Virus record (IMG/VR): IMGVR_UViG_3300037827_000187
Span: 1-64,000 of that record
Length of the DNA: 64,000 nt
Reading direction: 5' to 3' (one strand)
Source of the DNA: a virus
Part shown: positions 16,863 to 26,278 of the stretch, piece after piece
Position numbering within the stretch: position 1 is the stretch's first letter
Layout of the letters: each line of letters opens with the position of its first letter
Translations under genes and position numbers: made by a program
The notes under the pieces: generated by a model
Seen by the model: the letters and a program-made list of their open reading frames with translations, nothing else
Told to the model about the DNA's origin: nothing
The model's database searches: none

Positions 16863-17470
16863 TAGTCTTCTTCCCACAGGAGGGACATGGTCCACTCCCC
16901 ATCGATGTTCTCTAGTTTGGTTATGGACTCCGGAGGAGGACCACCCTTAACAGGAACATCACCAATGTTGCGATCGCCCAGCACAGAAGGAAGCGCCAGG
17001 AGATTCCGCGAATGCACGACACCCACAAGGATTTCGTCTTCGTGAACAGTGGCATAATAGAGCATCCTATCGAGCCCTGCCGCCCATCGGTAATAGAAGT
17101 CGCAATAGCTTTCCCCTCGGGGAGCTTTGATGTCAGGATGATCCTGGAGCCAGTCCATCAAGGGAGCTACATCCTTAATCGGTTTGCCACTTAGATCTCC
17201 CAGGTTCCATGGTAAGAGAGAGTTCTCGGGGATCACCTTGGCGTGGCGGGGATCCGCCACGACCATGGCAGTCATCATGGCCCTTTGAAGGGGAGAACTT
17301 AATACTCGCTGAATAGGGTAGTCCATGGCTCGGAGAAACTCCGCTGCCTCCTCAACCCCCCGCTTCCCCTCTACTGAGAGAGGTATATCGGAGTATCCCC
17401 GGATGGCTTCATTCTTGGGATCATTGAGTGGGGTTTCCCCGTGTCGGACTAGGAGGATGGTAGGGTTCAT
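16862..17470 (-). CDS. Histidine phosphatase superfamily (phosphoglycerate-mutase-like)
   Basis: 202 aa. Catalytic LLVRHGET (R9-H10-G11), SSPLQRA with Arg63, Glu120 in PRGES and the second catalytic His153 (VGVVHSRN) are all present, so an active phosphatase is expected; substrate unknown. ATG 17470 is preferred over a TTG 12 bases upstream because GCGAGGA, part of a dispersed repeat, forms its Shine-Dalgarno sequence. An enzyme of this type between lysin and connector genes is unusual. Confidence 0.9.
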   Translation of the reverse strand: MNPTILLVRHGETPLNDPKNEAIRGYSDIPLSVEGKRGVEEAAEFLRAMDYPIQRVLSSPLQRAMMTAMVVADPRHAKVIPENSLLPWNLGDLSGKPIKDVAPLMDWLQDHPDIKAPRGESYCDFYYRWAAGLDRMLYYATVHEDEILVGVVHSRNLLALPSVLGDRNIGDVPVKGGPPPESITKLENIDGEWTMSLLWEED

Positions 17471-17473
17471 ATT

Positions 17474-17492
17474 CCTCGCCAAAAACGGGGTC
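17474..17492 (+). repeat. Dispersed CCTCGC-AAAA-CGGGG element, copy 5 (doubles as a ribosome binding site)
   Basis: Plus-strand CCTCGC-CAAAAA-CGGGGTC, opposite to local transcription. Read on the minus strand its GCGAGGA is the Shine-Dalgarno sequence of the histidine phosphatase gene. Confidence 0.8.
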
Positions 17493-17908
17493 TACTTATA
17501 GAAATCATGGTGGCCAATCGAAGCAACCTTGGTCATGCTTGCTGCCCACTTGGGCAGGACAACTGAGGGATTAAAGTAGTGGGTTGCGCCGTTGGTTATA
17601 TCGGGTACCGTTTTAAGGTAGATTCCCTCGGCCAATAACATGGCTTGTTCGAATTGAACATCGCCTTGGACGGGCCATTGGACCAACATCGGGTCGCCTG
17701 GAGCGGTAAGACTTGAGAATTGCCAAGCCTTCTCGATAACCTGGTTATAGGTTAAGGCTCCGGTGACTCGATTTCTTATGACGCAACCCACAGCTTGCAT
17801 ACCGACCTGGCCTTCACCCCGGGCTTCACGCCAGAGTGTGAGGGCTAACACGGCTTTATCCCAATCCGCCCAGGTCATGTATTTAGGTGGTCGAAATCCC
17901 GCTCGCAT
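17492..17908 (-). CDS. Cell wall hydrolase, SleB/Hydrolase_2 family (endolysin)
   Basis: 138 aa. TLWREARGEGQVGMQAVGCV with catalytic-type Glu28, then NRV, WQFSSL and a C-terminal GATHYFNP signature define the SleB-like lytic transglycosylase fold that cleaves peptidoglycan. ATG 17908 is chosen; ATG 17878 is possible. Longer in-frame extensions run through the upstream gene and are rejected. No signal peptide, so release would depend on a holin. Confidence 0.88.
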   Translation of the reverse strand: MRAGFRPPKYMTWADWDKAVLALTLWREARGEGQVGMQAVGCVIRNRVTGALTYNQVIEKAWQFSSLTAPGDPMLVQWPVQGDVQFEQAMLLAEGIYLKTVPDITNGATHYFNPSVVLPKWAASMTKVASIGHHDFYK

Positions 17909-18227
17909 CAACTGGATGACTGCCCACTTGTGCTGCGGTCTTGGAACCGAAGTACACAGCGTTTTCGGCTGCGAGATCTCGGTTCGGTTGAAGTAGTCGA
18001 ACGCATGACCGGTTAAATACTTTAACACGATCGCGAACGTAAGCAGCAATCGGAGGGGGGACCTTGTAGGTTTCCCCGGCTTCGAACACATGCTTGTTGA
18101 TGGAGACGATGGGGAACTCCTTGCCAAGAGGATCTTCGTCAGGGATAGTGACGAACTCCCAATTGGTCTGGTCGGTTTCCCAGGCGTCGACTGCGGCAAC
18201 ATCCTTTGCAGTTTTAGCTAGAGACAT
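17883..18227 (-). CDS. Hypothetical structural-region protein
   Basis: 114 aa. The centre (FVTIPDEDPLGKEFPIVSIN, KHVFEAGETYKVPPPIAAYV) looks like a small beta-rich capsid-associated or minor protein as often found downstream of phage capsid genes. Overlaps the lysin gene by 26 bases. Confidence 0.65.
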   Translation of the reverse strand: MSLAKTAKDVAAVDAWETDQTNWEFVTIPDEDPLGKEFPIVSINKHVFEAGETYKVPPPIAAYVRDRVKVFNRSCVRLLQPNRDLAAENAVYFGSKTAAQVGSHPVDASGISTT

Positions 18228-18228
18228 G

Positions 18229-18453
18229 TTAAGCTCCGTGTCCGCTTACGCCGGTGTAGCCCGAATCTCCGTGACCAGAGCCAGATTGCTCAGAAGTCTC
18301 GGGGCTTTCTAGCCCTGCTCCGCCAGGAAGCTGGCTTAGCATTGGAGACCGCATTCCTTTGTCTAGTTTCTGGTCGAGATGGGCGTGTCCTTCAGGGCGA
18401 TGCATGTTTCGAATGCTATCACCAGGACCTGCTTGCTCGAATGAATGACCCAT
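18229..18453 (-). CDS. Small hydrophilic hypothetical protein
   Basis: 74 aa, rich in Gly, Ser, His and Glu and probably disordered. It starts 23 bases after the hairpin that follows the capsid gene and ends one base before the next start. Function unknown. Confidence 0.55.
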   Translation of the reverse strand: MGHSFEQAGPGDSIRNMHRPEGHAHLDQKLDKGMRSPMLSQLPGGAGLESPETSEQSGSGHGDSGYTGVSGHGA

Positions 18454-18475
18454 AGTATTGTCCTCGTGTGTTGAT

Positions 18476-18497
18476 GGGGGAGGGGTGAACCTCCCCC
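18476..18497 (-). terminator. Strong hairpin downstream of the capsid gene
   Basis: Perfect 8-bp stem GGGGGAGG / CCTCCCCC with a 6-base loop, a few bases after the capsid stop codon. No U-tract follows on the minus strand, so it may stabilise the capsid message or terminate only partly. Confidence 0.65.
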
Positions 18498-18503
18498 AAG
18501 GGT

Positions 18504-19523
18504 TTAGTTAGTGATGCTATTCGCACCAGAGCTACGAACGCGCCGTATCCAGTTTTGGTTGGTGATCACCGATTTAAAGGCGAACTTCCACCCAATCTTA
18601 CGGGATTGCTGCAAAGGATCCAACTGGCCACCAGGGGCGACCACATAGACCCGGAGGTTTTGCAAGTCAGTGATCTGATAAGCAAAACGGGCAATACCGA
18701 AGCTAGAATAGACTCTCGAAGACTGACCAGCCGTTGTTTGGGAGGTAGCTGCGAAAGCCGGGCTGTTCGAACGGATGACTCTGAAGCCACCCAGCATTCC
18801 AACTTCACCCCGCCAGATCTTCTCTGGAGAACGGAATTGGTTGGAAGCCTTGAAGTCCGGATCCTTCAGGAGGCCAGCGTAGACCTGAGGAGGAGTGACG
18901 AATACATATTCGCCCCCTTCAAAAGGTCGGCCGCCTTGATCCTGGAGGGCCGCATCGAGTTCAACGAGATCGACGTAGGCCACAAGATCCGAACCAAGCA
19001 GGGACGTATCACCGGCCCTGTTGTTCGGGTAATAGGTGTTCGTTGCACCATTGAGGACGTTGAAGATCAGCTGGTCGTAAGTTTCAGCCGCCTGCAAGCC
19101 AAGGATGTAGATCGTGCGCTCAATCACATTGTGACGAGCGGTGATCTCAGCCAAGTCAGACAGACGAACCACGGATCCATACTGCTCGATCGTCGCTTCA
19201 ATCTGGTTTAGGGTTAGACCAACAGCGTCGGGCGGGATGCCTTCAGTCAACTGTGTCGGGGTAGCAGCAACCGTCAACTTCTCTTCGCGGACGAAACGAA
19301 TCGTCTTCGAGGAGTTAGAAGGCAGTGGATGCTTGTCTCCGAATTGGTCGAGGATGGTATTGAACTCGGCCACTTCCAAGAGACGGGCAGACATGTAGGT
19401 TATCAACTCAGCAGCAGTTGAGCCCGCATTGCCTGCCGATCCCGCTGTAACAGTGACTACATCCGGACCGAAACCGAAGGCAATAAACAGCGCGTCAATT
19501 AAAAAAGACAAATAGCGGTTCAT
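18504..19523 (-). CDS. Major capsid protein, N4-gp56 family
   Basis: 339 aa. DQFGDKHPLPSNSSKTIRFV, TPTQLTEGIPPD, the Q-YGSVVRLSDLAE segment and LGLQAAETYDQL are the succession of conserved segments of N4-gp56-type HK97-fold capsid proteins. The N-terminus (YLSFLIDALFIAFGFGPDVV) is unusually hydrophobic and may be removed or may be a scaffold contact. Between scaffold and a strong hairpin, as expected for a highly expressed gene. ATG 19523 has AGGAAA upstream. Confidence 0.9.
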   Translation of the reverse strand: MNRYLSFLIDALFIAFGFGPDVVTVTAGSAGNAGSTAAELITYMSARLLEVAEFNTILDQFGDKHPLPSNSSKTIRFVREEKLTVAATPTQLTEGIPPDAVGLTLNQIEATIEQYGSVVRLSDLAEITARHNVIERTIYILGLQAAETYDQLIFNVLNGATNTYYPNNRAGDTSLLGSDLVAYVDLVELDAALQDQGGRPFEGGEYVFVTPPQVYAGLLKDPDFKASNQFRSPEKIWRGEVGMLGGFRVIRSNSPAFAATSQTTAGQSSRVYSSFGIARFAYQITDLQNLRVYVVAPGGQLDPLQQSRKIGWKFAFKSVITNQNWIRRVRSSGANSITN

Positions 19524-19544
19524 GTTTCCTTAGGATTTGGCCCG

Positions 19545-20468
19545 CTACAGACCAAGATCACCCCAGTTTCTATCTCCAATTCCTCGGGCTTGCTGATCTT
19601 GAATCAGCGCTTTACGTGCCTCGCGGTTGGTAGTCCAGTCTTGGGGATTTGGCCCGGGGGCTGGTGGAGTTAGAGTAGAGGTGTTCATGGTACGGGTAGT
19701 CGGGGGATTTTGGACAGGTGCGGCCACTGGGGCCGCTTGAGTCTGACTCGCCTGTCGGTTCAAACCCTGATTGATTAAGTAGAGAGACTTGTAGACTTCT
19801 GGAAGTCGCTCTGCTGCCTGGGGATTGCTCTCCCCAATCTGTAGCATTTCCTTATAAAGGGGGATGCTATCTACAGTACGTTTGAAATCCGCGCTTCCAA
19901 TAAAAGCTTGGAAGTCAGGGATCTCAGTTGAGACCTGCCGGATTGCGCGCTGCCGGGCGGACTCAGCCATGAGGGGAGCATAGGGGGCCAGGACAGATTG
20001 AACTACCTCGGTCTGGTACTCATGCTGGACCTGCTCATAGGCTGCTTCATCGCGGCGCTGGACAGCGTCGGACAAAGCTTGGTAGTACTTCTTACCATTG
20101 CCTAAGTACTTGTACTGTGATTGGGCTGCCGGGGCGGGAGCTTGTGACTCCTGACGGACAGCGGGTCGTGGATCATTAGGGTCAAAACCTTGCTCAGTGA
20201 GAAAGGCTCTATATCGTGCAACCAACTGGTCCTTGTATTCAAGGCCCTTGGCTGCTTCCTCAGCAGTTTTATAAACCGAGTCTCCGGCTTTAAGGAAGAC
20301 TTGGTCTGCTTGTGGCGCCTGCGGAGGCTGTGTTCCCTGCACTGCTTGTGGCGGTGCTGCGGGTGGTCCTTCGGGTGGGAACAAATCATCGAAGGATACA
20401 TCTGCCCCCGGGGCTCCGTTCATGGGTACATATCCTAAACTAGCTGAGGGGGAAACGTCGTTTGGCAT
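19545..20468 (-). CDS. Putative scaffolding protein
   Basis: 307 aa, Pro/Gln/Ala-rich disordered N-terminus (DDLFPPEGPPAAPPQAVQG), a central helical region (residues 110-230) and a basic C-terminus (KALIQDQQARGIGDRNWG), the layout of capsid scaffolds. It is directly upstream of the capsid gene, 21 bases apart, which supports the assignment. Confidence 0.75.
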   Translation of the reverse strand: MPNDVSPSASLGYVPMNGAPGADVSFDDLFPPEGPPAAPPQAVQGTQPPQAPQADQVFLKAGDSVYKTAEEAAKGLEYKDQLVARYRAFLTEQGFDPNDPRPAVRQESQAPAPAAQSQYKYLGNGKKYYQALSDAVQRRDEAAYEQVQHEYQTEVVQSVLAPYAPLMAESARQRAIRQVSTEIPDFQAFIGSADFKRTVDSIPLYKEMLQIGESNPQAAERLPEVYKSLYLINQGLNRQASQTQAAPVAAPVQNPPTTRTMNTSTLTPPAPGPNPQDWTTNREARKALIQDQQARGIGDRNWGDLGL

Positions 20469-20518
20469 AGTATGGTCCTTTGTGAGGATACTACAGATTT
20501 GAGCTTGTGGCTCAGAGA

Positions 20519-20887
20519 TTAGGCACCGATGAGATCAAGGCTGGCTTTCATTCGTTTGAATTCAGCTTCCTCGTCTACAACGGCTGGGCGCGTGCTAGGC
20601 TGAGATTGTGTCAGAGCCAGGACATCACGCTCAATGAATCCGGCCCAGTAAATCCCGGCCTGGATATATCGGAGTTGAACCTCGGTGAGATTCAAGCCCT
20701 CTTTTAAAGAAGTTTCAAGCGCGGTACGCTGGAAGCGCAGGCGCTGCATAAGGTAGATGAAGCCGGGGTGGTTATTAAGAGCTTTGATAGATTCTCGAAG
20801 GTCTCCTGTGATCTCCGGGAGCTTGCTTCCCTTCTCGACTTCAACTATATGATAATGATGGTGATCGTGGTGAATGTCTTTGAACAT
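20519..20887 (-). CDS. Hypothetical protein with a His-rich N-terminus
   Basis: 122 aa. MFKDIHHDHHHYHIVEVEKG is an unusual metal-binding-like N-terminus; the rest is helical (IKALNNHPGFIYLMQRLR, TEVQLRYIQAGIYWAGFIE). Lies between portal and scaffold genes, so probably an assembly or minor virion protein. Confidence 0.65.
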   Translation of the reverse strand: MFKDIHHDHHHYHIVEVEKGSKLPEITGDLRESIKALNNHPGFIYLMQRLRFQRTALETSLKEGLNLTEVQLRYIQAGIYWAGFIERDVLALTQSQPSTRPAVVDEEAEFKRMKASLDLIGA

Positions 20888-20903
20888 GTTCCCTCTCTTG
20901 ATC

Positions 20904-20924
20904 TAACCCCGTTTTGAAGCGAGG
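20904..20924 (-). repeat. Dispersed CCTCGC-AAAA-CGGGG element, copy 6
   Basis: Minus-strand CCTCGC-TTCAAAA-CGGGGTTA two bases after the stop of the upstream 87-aa gene, in the sense direction, continuing as GATC like copy 7. Confidence 0.85.
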
Positions 20925-20926
20925 AG

Positions 20927-21190
20927 TTAATGCACCCCATATTTAAACTCATTGATCTCTGTTTTAGGATACCCAGAATTGCGGATCATTATATCCCAGT
21001 CATACAGAGCATCGGAATTAGATGCATTGCCCGCCGAGTCGGGTTGAAATTCCGGTTGCTGATCGGCAAGTCTTTTTTCCTCGGCCCGAGCCTCCCCCTC
21101 ACGACCGGGACCGATTACATTGCTTTGGTGCTTGTCAGCTCTCCCGACTTGAGGTTTATACGGCCTGAAATCTGGTTGTGAGGTATCCAT
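20927..21190 (-). CDS. Small hydrophilic hypothetical protein
   Basis: 87 aa, charged and probably disordered in its first 60 residues, with a C-terminal DALYDWDIMIRNSGYPKTEI segment. Its start overlaps the portal stop. Function unknown; portal-scaffold position suggests a packaging or assembly factor. Confidence 0.6.
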   Translation of the reverse strand: MDTSQPDFRPYKPQVGRADKHQSNVIGPGREGEARAEEKRLADQQPEFQPDSAGNASNSDALYDWDIMIRNSGYPKTEINEFKYGVH

Positions 21191-23295
21191 TATTCTCCTT
21201 CGGGGACTTCGCCCATCCCCTCTAGTCCGAATCCGCCTGCGCCCATTGACTGAGCTAGTTCGCGGATCGGACCGGTGAGTCCTGCCCCTGGTATCTTGCC
21301 TTCGAATTGCATCGTCCGAGGACGCCCGTCTTTGCCTGTGGTCTTCTGAGGCGCGGACTGTCCAACACGAGCTTTGCCTTCTGTCTGGAGCATTGCCTCC
21401 ATCATCATCATGTCAATCTGTTGCTTCTGTTGCTGCATCTGCATCATTTGGACCTGGGGCGGGGCAAGGAGAAGCTTGTTGATGTTACGGATCTCGAAGG
21501 CTTTGTACAGTTCTTTGGCTGTCTCGTAGGGGTTTACATAGGGGGCGAAGACCGGGCTCTGGGACATGATGTTCATGAGGGCCATGATGTTACGCTGGCG
21601 GAGCATTCGGTTGGAGGCGTAGTTAGCGGCGACCAAGTCGAAGTCCAGGGTGCCAATGAGTTCCTCTGGCTGGAGGGTGATCCACTTTTTGATAGAAGGG
21701 TTCTCACCAGTAATCTGAACCTCGATGGGGTCAGAGATGTATTGCTGGACCATCGAGGCGCACATTGTCAAGAGGGGCTGGAGGATGTCCAGTTCGAGAT
21801 TGCGAATGAACATCTTGAAGCGATAGTTGGACTCCTGCATTACTGAGGAGATGCCAGTGGCAGTCTTGTTGTTGGTCGGGGATCCGGTTCCCTTGGAATA
21901 GAAGTCACTCACGCCCGAGGCTGTCTCGATCATGTTCTTGTAAACATCCATGACCTGATAGTCGCCTGCGGCAGGGGTAAAGAAGGGTAGGGGCATGATC
22001 ACCTTGGTGGGGTCGCCTGTTACACCGACCTTGCCACCTGGGACGTTGAAGCTCTGGAGCGAGTCCATGTCAATGTCGGCGTTGGTGTCATATGCATACC
22101 GACGATTGATCGATAGATTCCAGTTGTCGGTAATCATGTTCAGGAACTTATTGAGGGACTCCGTTAGGTCGGAGATGATCTCAATGGCTCCCAGGCCGAA
22201 GATCTCATTGGGAAGTTTGACATAATCCGTATAGAGGATCGGAGCCTTCTTATGCATGAATGGGATCTCGCCATGATACAGGAGGAGGGGGACACCTGCG
22301 TAAACCTTCCGCTTGAATGGACTATAACCAGCGGCTCGATAACTAGCGCGGAGATCCTTCCAGGAGATCGCCTCTGCATCCTCACCATACGTGAGGATAG
22401 TCTGGGTCTGCGCGTATTCGTCCCAAACTTCGGCAATCCGGATAATAGTATCCATCGGGTCTTCTGGAGCGCGCACATTGCTACTAACGCGCTGAACAAG
22501 CTTCTGAAAGCTGTCCGGGATATACAGGGGCTTCTTTGAGGCGTCCTGCTGGGCGGCCTCTAGAGACATGTTCTGCTCACGGACCATTTGGCCGAGGGTG
22601 CGCTCGGTGAGGTGGGCGACGATGCCCCCATCGGGATCGAGGAGCAAGTCATAAACATCTATGGCGGTGAACCGGGGACGGCTGCGCGGGACTTGCTTCT
22701 GGGCTGGTTGATAACCCAGAATAACAGGTTGCAGCATAGGCTGCATGGTATCTGGATTGATCGTGGGTTGAACAACCACTTGACCATTGTTATCAAGTAG
22801 GGGGATTGGCTGGCTATAAGTAACCAGATCATAATCCCAATCCCAATCGACCTTGATAGCGGCATTACCATAGATAACAATGTTGCGAACCAGGGACTCG
22901 AAGGCTTCGATGAACTGACTGCGCTTCAAAAGGCGAAGCAGGACCACCTGCATCTTCTCGGCGGCGGGTTCATCCTGGGCGCTGCGCCCTTTGGTTTCTA
23001 ACCAGTCCTCGTAGGAGAAGAATGCGTCGAGGACCCTGGAGACGATCGTCTCGACATTGCTGAAAGGATACGGAACAAATGAATTGGATCGGGGTGTAAC
23101 ATTGTCGGGATAAAAGCGTTGATCGCGCTGTCCGAGATATTGTTTGTAGAAGAACGCTCGTCGTTGATCATATTGTTTCCTGAAATACCTCATCCTCCGC
23201 AGGTGATTAATCGCCTTGTTGGTTATGTCGGCGTTCGGATCATCGTAGGTACTTACGAAGGGGGTGACGGACGGATTGTTATATTCTAGCGGCAA
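21190..23295 (-). CDS. Portal protein
   Basis: 701 aa. The N-terminal third (FRKQYDQRRAFFYKQYLGQR, VETIVSRVLDAFFSYEDW, LVRNIVIYGNAAIKVDWDW) and the later GLGAIEIISDLTESLNKFLN and NNKTATGISSVMQES helices are typical of large podoviral-type portal proteins forming the dodecameric DNA entry vertex. A Met/Gln-rich C-terminal helix (VQMMQMQQQKQQIDMMMMEA) likely forms the barrel. Position upstream of scaffold and capsid agrees. Confidence 0.9.
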   Translation of the reverse strand: MPLEYNNPSVTPFVSTYDDPNADITNKAINHLRRMRYFRKQYDQRRAFFYKQYLGQRDQRFYPDNVTPRSNSFVPYPFSNVETIVSRVLDAFFSYEDWLETKGRSAQDEPAAEKMQVVLLRLLKRSQFIEAFESLVRNIVIYGNAAIKVDWDWDYDLVTYSQPIPLLDNNGQVVVQPTINPDTMQPMLQPVILGYQPAQKQVPRSRPRFTAIDVYDLLLDPDGGIVAHLTERTLGQMVREQNMSLEAAQQDASKKPLYIPDSFQKLVQRVSSNVRAPEDPMDTIIRIAEVWDEYAQTQTILTYGEDAEAISWKDLRASYRAAGYSPFKRKVYAGVPLLLYHGEIPFMHKKAPILYTDYVKLPNEIFGLGAIEIISDLTESLNKFLNMITDNWNLSINRRYAYDTNADIDMDSLQSFNVPGGKVGVTGDPTKVIMPLPFFTPAAGDYQVMDVYKNMIETASGVSDFYSKGTGSPTNNKTATGISSVMQESNYRFKMFIRNLELDILQPLLTMCASMVQQYISDPIEVQITGENPSIKKWITLQPEELIGTLDFDLVAANYASNRMLRQRNIMALMNIMSQSPVFAPYVNPYETAKELYKAFEIRNINKLLLAPPQVQMMQMQQQKQQIDMMMMEAMLQTEGKARVGQSAPQKTTGKDGRPRTMQFEGKIPGAGLTGPIRELAQSMGAGGFGLEGMGEVPEGE

Positions 23296-23315
23296 TTTTC
23301 CTCTTTAATTACTGC

Positions 23316-25106
23316 TCATGGATAGCGCTCCGCGAAGCAATCTACCTCACCAGTAGAGGATACATTGGCGGCTGCGGCTGTGTCGGCGGCAATTTGGATC
23401 GAGAATCCTGCACCTCCAACCGCACGATTAAGGGTAACAATATGGGGCTGGCCAGTCATGGTGCCGACCAGGGAGCAGGAGAGAGCATAGTTGTTATCTG
23501 GTAGCTGACCGTCCCAATTGATCTGGGCCGAAGTGCAGGTTGCCCCGATTGAACCAGCAGTTGGGCAACTGCCCCCAAGCGTGCCCACTATAACCTTTCT
23601 TGCGGAACTCGCGAACTGCCCGATGGTTGATGTAACTTGGTTTGTTGAATTCGCGAGAAGATATGGGCCAACGCTGTAGGTATTGAAATACTGCGGACCA
23701 ATTATAGTGTCAGCAGGCTCGGCAGTACAACCAGCATTGACGTTTCCGATATGCGTCCCATACTTGAACAGATTTGTACTAGTCCCGGAGATATACTTGT
23801 TGGCGAGAAGCATATTTGAACCGGAATCAATAATACGCACGCCATCGATTTGATTGCCTGTCACTGAGGCTTCGGTATTGAACGTATTGCCCATCAGGAA
23901 GGCGTTGCCTAAAATATTACACGAAGTGCCATTGTAACCATTGATAACTACGTTGCTTTGCGTGTTCTCACAGGGAAGAGAACCACTTCCACTCCCTCCA
24001 GAAGCACATACACCCACGCTCGCGATTGCTGTAAACCCATTACCAAAGAGGAACAATCCGCCATGCAGGAACGCCGCGAGGCTTGAATCTGAATCTACAT
24101 TTGCTAGTACTTGCGCTGCATTGTTATTTGAGGAATCCGAATCAATCAACCAAACAACGGAATTGGTTGTCGTGAGGCCGTTCCCAGAATTTTGTTCAAA
24201 GAACGAGTGATTAATATGAAAGTCGGTAGTGTTGCGGATGACCAATCCATCACCATTAAGTGAACGATTGAATGCTACGCGATCTAATCTTCCGCCTTGT
24301 GCTTGATTGGCCGTCGTCGTACTTGTGATGGTGGCATCGTGACTGCCACATTCGACGAAGGATGAGGCCTGAATAAACATATGGTCACGCGCGCCGCCCG
24401 AGGTATCGACGGAAAGGCAGACGGTGGAAGGGTTGGTTGGATTATTGCCATTGAGTTGGATATCGTGAATCTCGACGTTCGCTCCATCGATGGAGACCAT
24501 CGTCGTGAGGTTCGTCGAATTCGCTTGCTTAATCACTACCGCTTGGTTAGTCAACGAGAGTACATCTTCGTTTACACTTGACGGAATACCATTAATTGAA
24601 GCTCCGGTTTTGAGCGTGATCGGAGCGGTTTGAATCCACGTTCCGCCTTGAATGAAGTCCAAAGCATGATAGGTATTAATCGTCGGTGCGGTGGAGATCG
24701 TAAGTCCACAAGCTTGGTTAACCTTAATTCGCCCAGGAACTGCGCCAAGCACCGCATCTGCACCCACAATATGCGCGCCGCAATCGGTACCGCCAATAGG
24801 CGCAACCGAGTCGGCATAGACTATTCCTTCTATATTGGCGGCACTGACCGTACCGGTAAAAAGTGCAGTACCTGAAACTGTTAGCCCGGCGATGGTTGGG
24901 GCTACGCCAAGCACCATTGGACCCGTGCCTGTGAAGGTACCAAGGGCAGTTCCATTGAGAGTCAGGCCGGATGTAAAGGTTACGGCTCCATTGAAAGTAT
25001 TATTACCTGTGAAGATATTATTGAGCGATAGCCCTGGCTCTACAACAGTTTGGCCAAAGGCTGCTGCACCCAGAAGAAGTATCGTAGCTAGAAGTCTTTT
25101 GATCAT
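23316..25106 (-). CDS. Secreted beta-helix tail-spike-like protein with signal peptide
   Basis: 596 aa. Starts MIKRLLATILLLGAAAFGQ, a standard Sec signal peptide with a basic n-region, hydrophobic core and AFGQ end. A fibre-like repeat zone (NNIFTGNNTFNGAVTF, LTLNGTALGTFTGTGP) follows; residues 115-480 look like a right-handed parallel beta-helix (VEIHDIQLNGNNPTN, LVIRNTTDFHINHSFFEQN) as in pectate-lyase-like tail spikes; the C-terminal beta cap ends EVDCFAERYP. A cleavable signal peptide on a tail-spike-like protein is unusual. Confidence 0.75.
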   Translation of the reverse strand: MIKRLLATILLLGAAAFGQTVVEPGLSLNNIFTGNNTFNGAVTFTSGLTLNGTALGTFTGTGPMVLGVAPTIAGLTVSGTALFTGTVSAANIEGIVYADSVAPIGGTDCGAHIVGADAVLGAVPGRIKVNQACGLTISTAPTINTYHALDFIQGGTWIQTAPITLKTGASINGIPSSVNEDVLSLTNQAVVIKQANSTNLTTMVSIDGANVEIHDIQLNGNNPTNPSTVCLSVDTSGGARDHMFIQASSFVECGSHDATITSTTTANQAQGGRLDRVAFNRSLNGDGLVIRNTTDFHINHSFFEQNSGNGLTTTNSVVWLIDSDSSNNNAAQVLANVDSDSSLAAFLHGGLFLFGNGFTAIASVGVCASGGSGSGSLPCENTQSNVVINGYNGTSCNILGNAFLMGNTFNTEASVTGNQIDGVRIIDSGSNMLLANKYISGTSTNLFKYGTHIGNVNAGCTAEPADTIIGPQYFNTYSVGPYLLANSTNQVTSTIGQFASSARKVIVGTLGGSCPTAGSIGATCTSAQINWDGQLPDNNYALSCSLVGTMTGQPHIVTLNRAVGGAGFSIQIAADTAAAANVSSTGEVDCFAERYP

Positions 25107-26278
25107 TCAGATAACACTGTGATGATGCTCGTATCTTCATCACTTACAAACTGGTTACAAACGCAACACCAGCATCGAAAGTCGGCCATTACTTGGACAC
25201 CTGCTCCTCCACAAGTGTTGCAAATAACTCCATCTGCAAAAGGAAATGAGGACATGGTTACGTCAAGGATTCCGGGGACTGAAGTGTCTCTGCTAGATGG
25301 AGGGGGAGTATAAACTTGATACAAGGATCCTGTGTCCGTTATTTGAAGACTCCAATAACTACCATCAGATGCAAAGCCTTGATACGCAGAGGGTGCAGTG
25401 GCATCAGCGCCAATTTGTGTTTGTTGCGTAGTGCCTTGAGGACTAGCCTGCAAGTTCCATGTAAATGAGGGTGAATTGATGTGGACCGCCGCAGGAGTAG
25501 TAAAAAGCACTGGACTTACGGCGATCTGGCCGCCCGGAATAAATACTATTGAATATGCTTTGCCGGTGTTTACTTGAGGAATTAATGGAGTACAAGAATG
25601 GGTTATTCCACCCCCTCCTCCCCCACCACCTGTTTCACTGAATGCGGCGGATACTCCAGTACAATAATCCGAAGGACTTACAGTAAAGGTTGCTTGTTGG
25701 GTTCCGGTGCTTATTAGGTAAGCTCCTGCTGCTTCAATGTTTCTGACTCCAGATGTATTGATAATATCTGCAACCCATCCTGCGGTAGTACAAGCAGTGA
25801 TAACTCCACTTCCACCTGCACCAACATCATTTGTTCCAGAAGAATTTACAAAGAATGTACTTTGACTTATGGTTCCACTTGTACTAGCACAAGTGAAACT
25901 TGATACAGGAACATTTGTTTCTTGAGACCCTACAGTTTGAGCAGTTGTTATTCCGGTACCTGAGATTTCATATACGATGATTGCCGGGATTCTGCCGCTA
26001 AAAAGTTGCGAAAAGGTTATGCTAGTTGCAGCTAAAGTGGTATGAAGGATATGAATGCCTTCGTAGGAATTGCCATTAGATGAACTTTGAAGATGCGTTA
26101 AAGATTCTCCGGCATTGGTAGCTAGGGCGATTTGAACCCCGAAAGCAATCGCTGCTTTGTTTATCATTACAACGGCAATTAACCAGTTGCCGATAGTAGA
26201 CGTTCCAGATAAACTGAATGTTCCGGTAGTTAATTGTCCTGTATTAGGATAGACCGTTTTGTTAACAAGAGAGATCAC
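25103..26278 (-). CDS. Tail-fibre-like beta protein with Cys-rich C-terminus
   Basis: 391 aa, no signal peptide. Residues 1-215 are a beta-sandwich domain (SIGNWLI-type start, AATSITFSQLFSGRIPAIIV, QATFTVSPSDYCTGVSAAFS) that recurs in the two largest neighbours. An eight-glycine linker follows, and the C-terminus has CNTCGG and CWCCVC clusters that could bind zinc. Overlaps the next gene by four bases (ATGA). Confidence 0.65.
   Translation of the reverse strand: MISLVNKTVYPNTGQLTTGTFSLSGTSTIGNWLIAVVMINKAAIAFGVQIALATNAGESLTHLQSSSNGNSYEGIHILHTTLAATSITFSQLFSGRIPAIIVYEISGTGITTAQTVGSQETNVPVSSFTCASTSGTISQSTFFVNSSGTNDVGAGGSGVITACTTAGWVADIINTSGVRNIEAAGAYLISTGTQQATFTVSPSDYCTGVSAAFSETGGGGGGGGITHSCTPLIPQVNTGKAYSIVFIPGGQIAVSPVLFTTPAAVHINSPSFTWNLQASPQGTTQQTQIGADATAPSAYQGFASDGSYWSLQITDTGSLYQVYTPPPSSRDTSVPGILDVTMSSFPFADGVICNTCGGAGVQVMADFRCWCCVCNQFVSDEDTSIITVLSE

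Noticed and set aside
17492-18202. Longer start for the SleB-type lysin
   Set aside because: The N-terminal extension is Ser/Pro-rich and lies in another frame of a well-supported gene.
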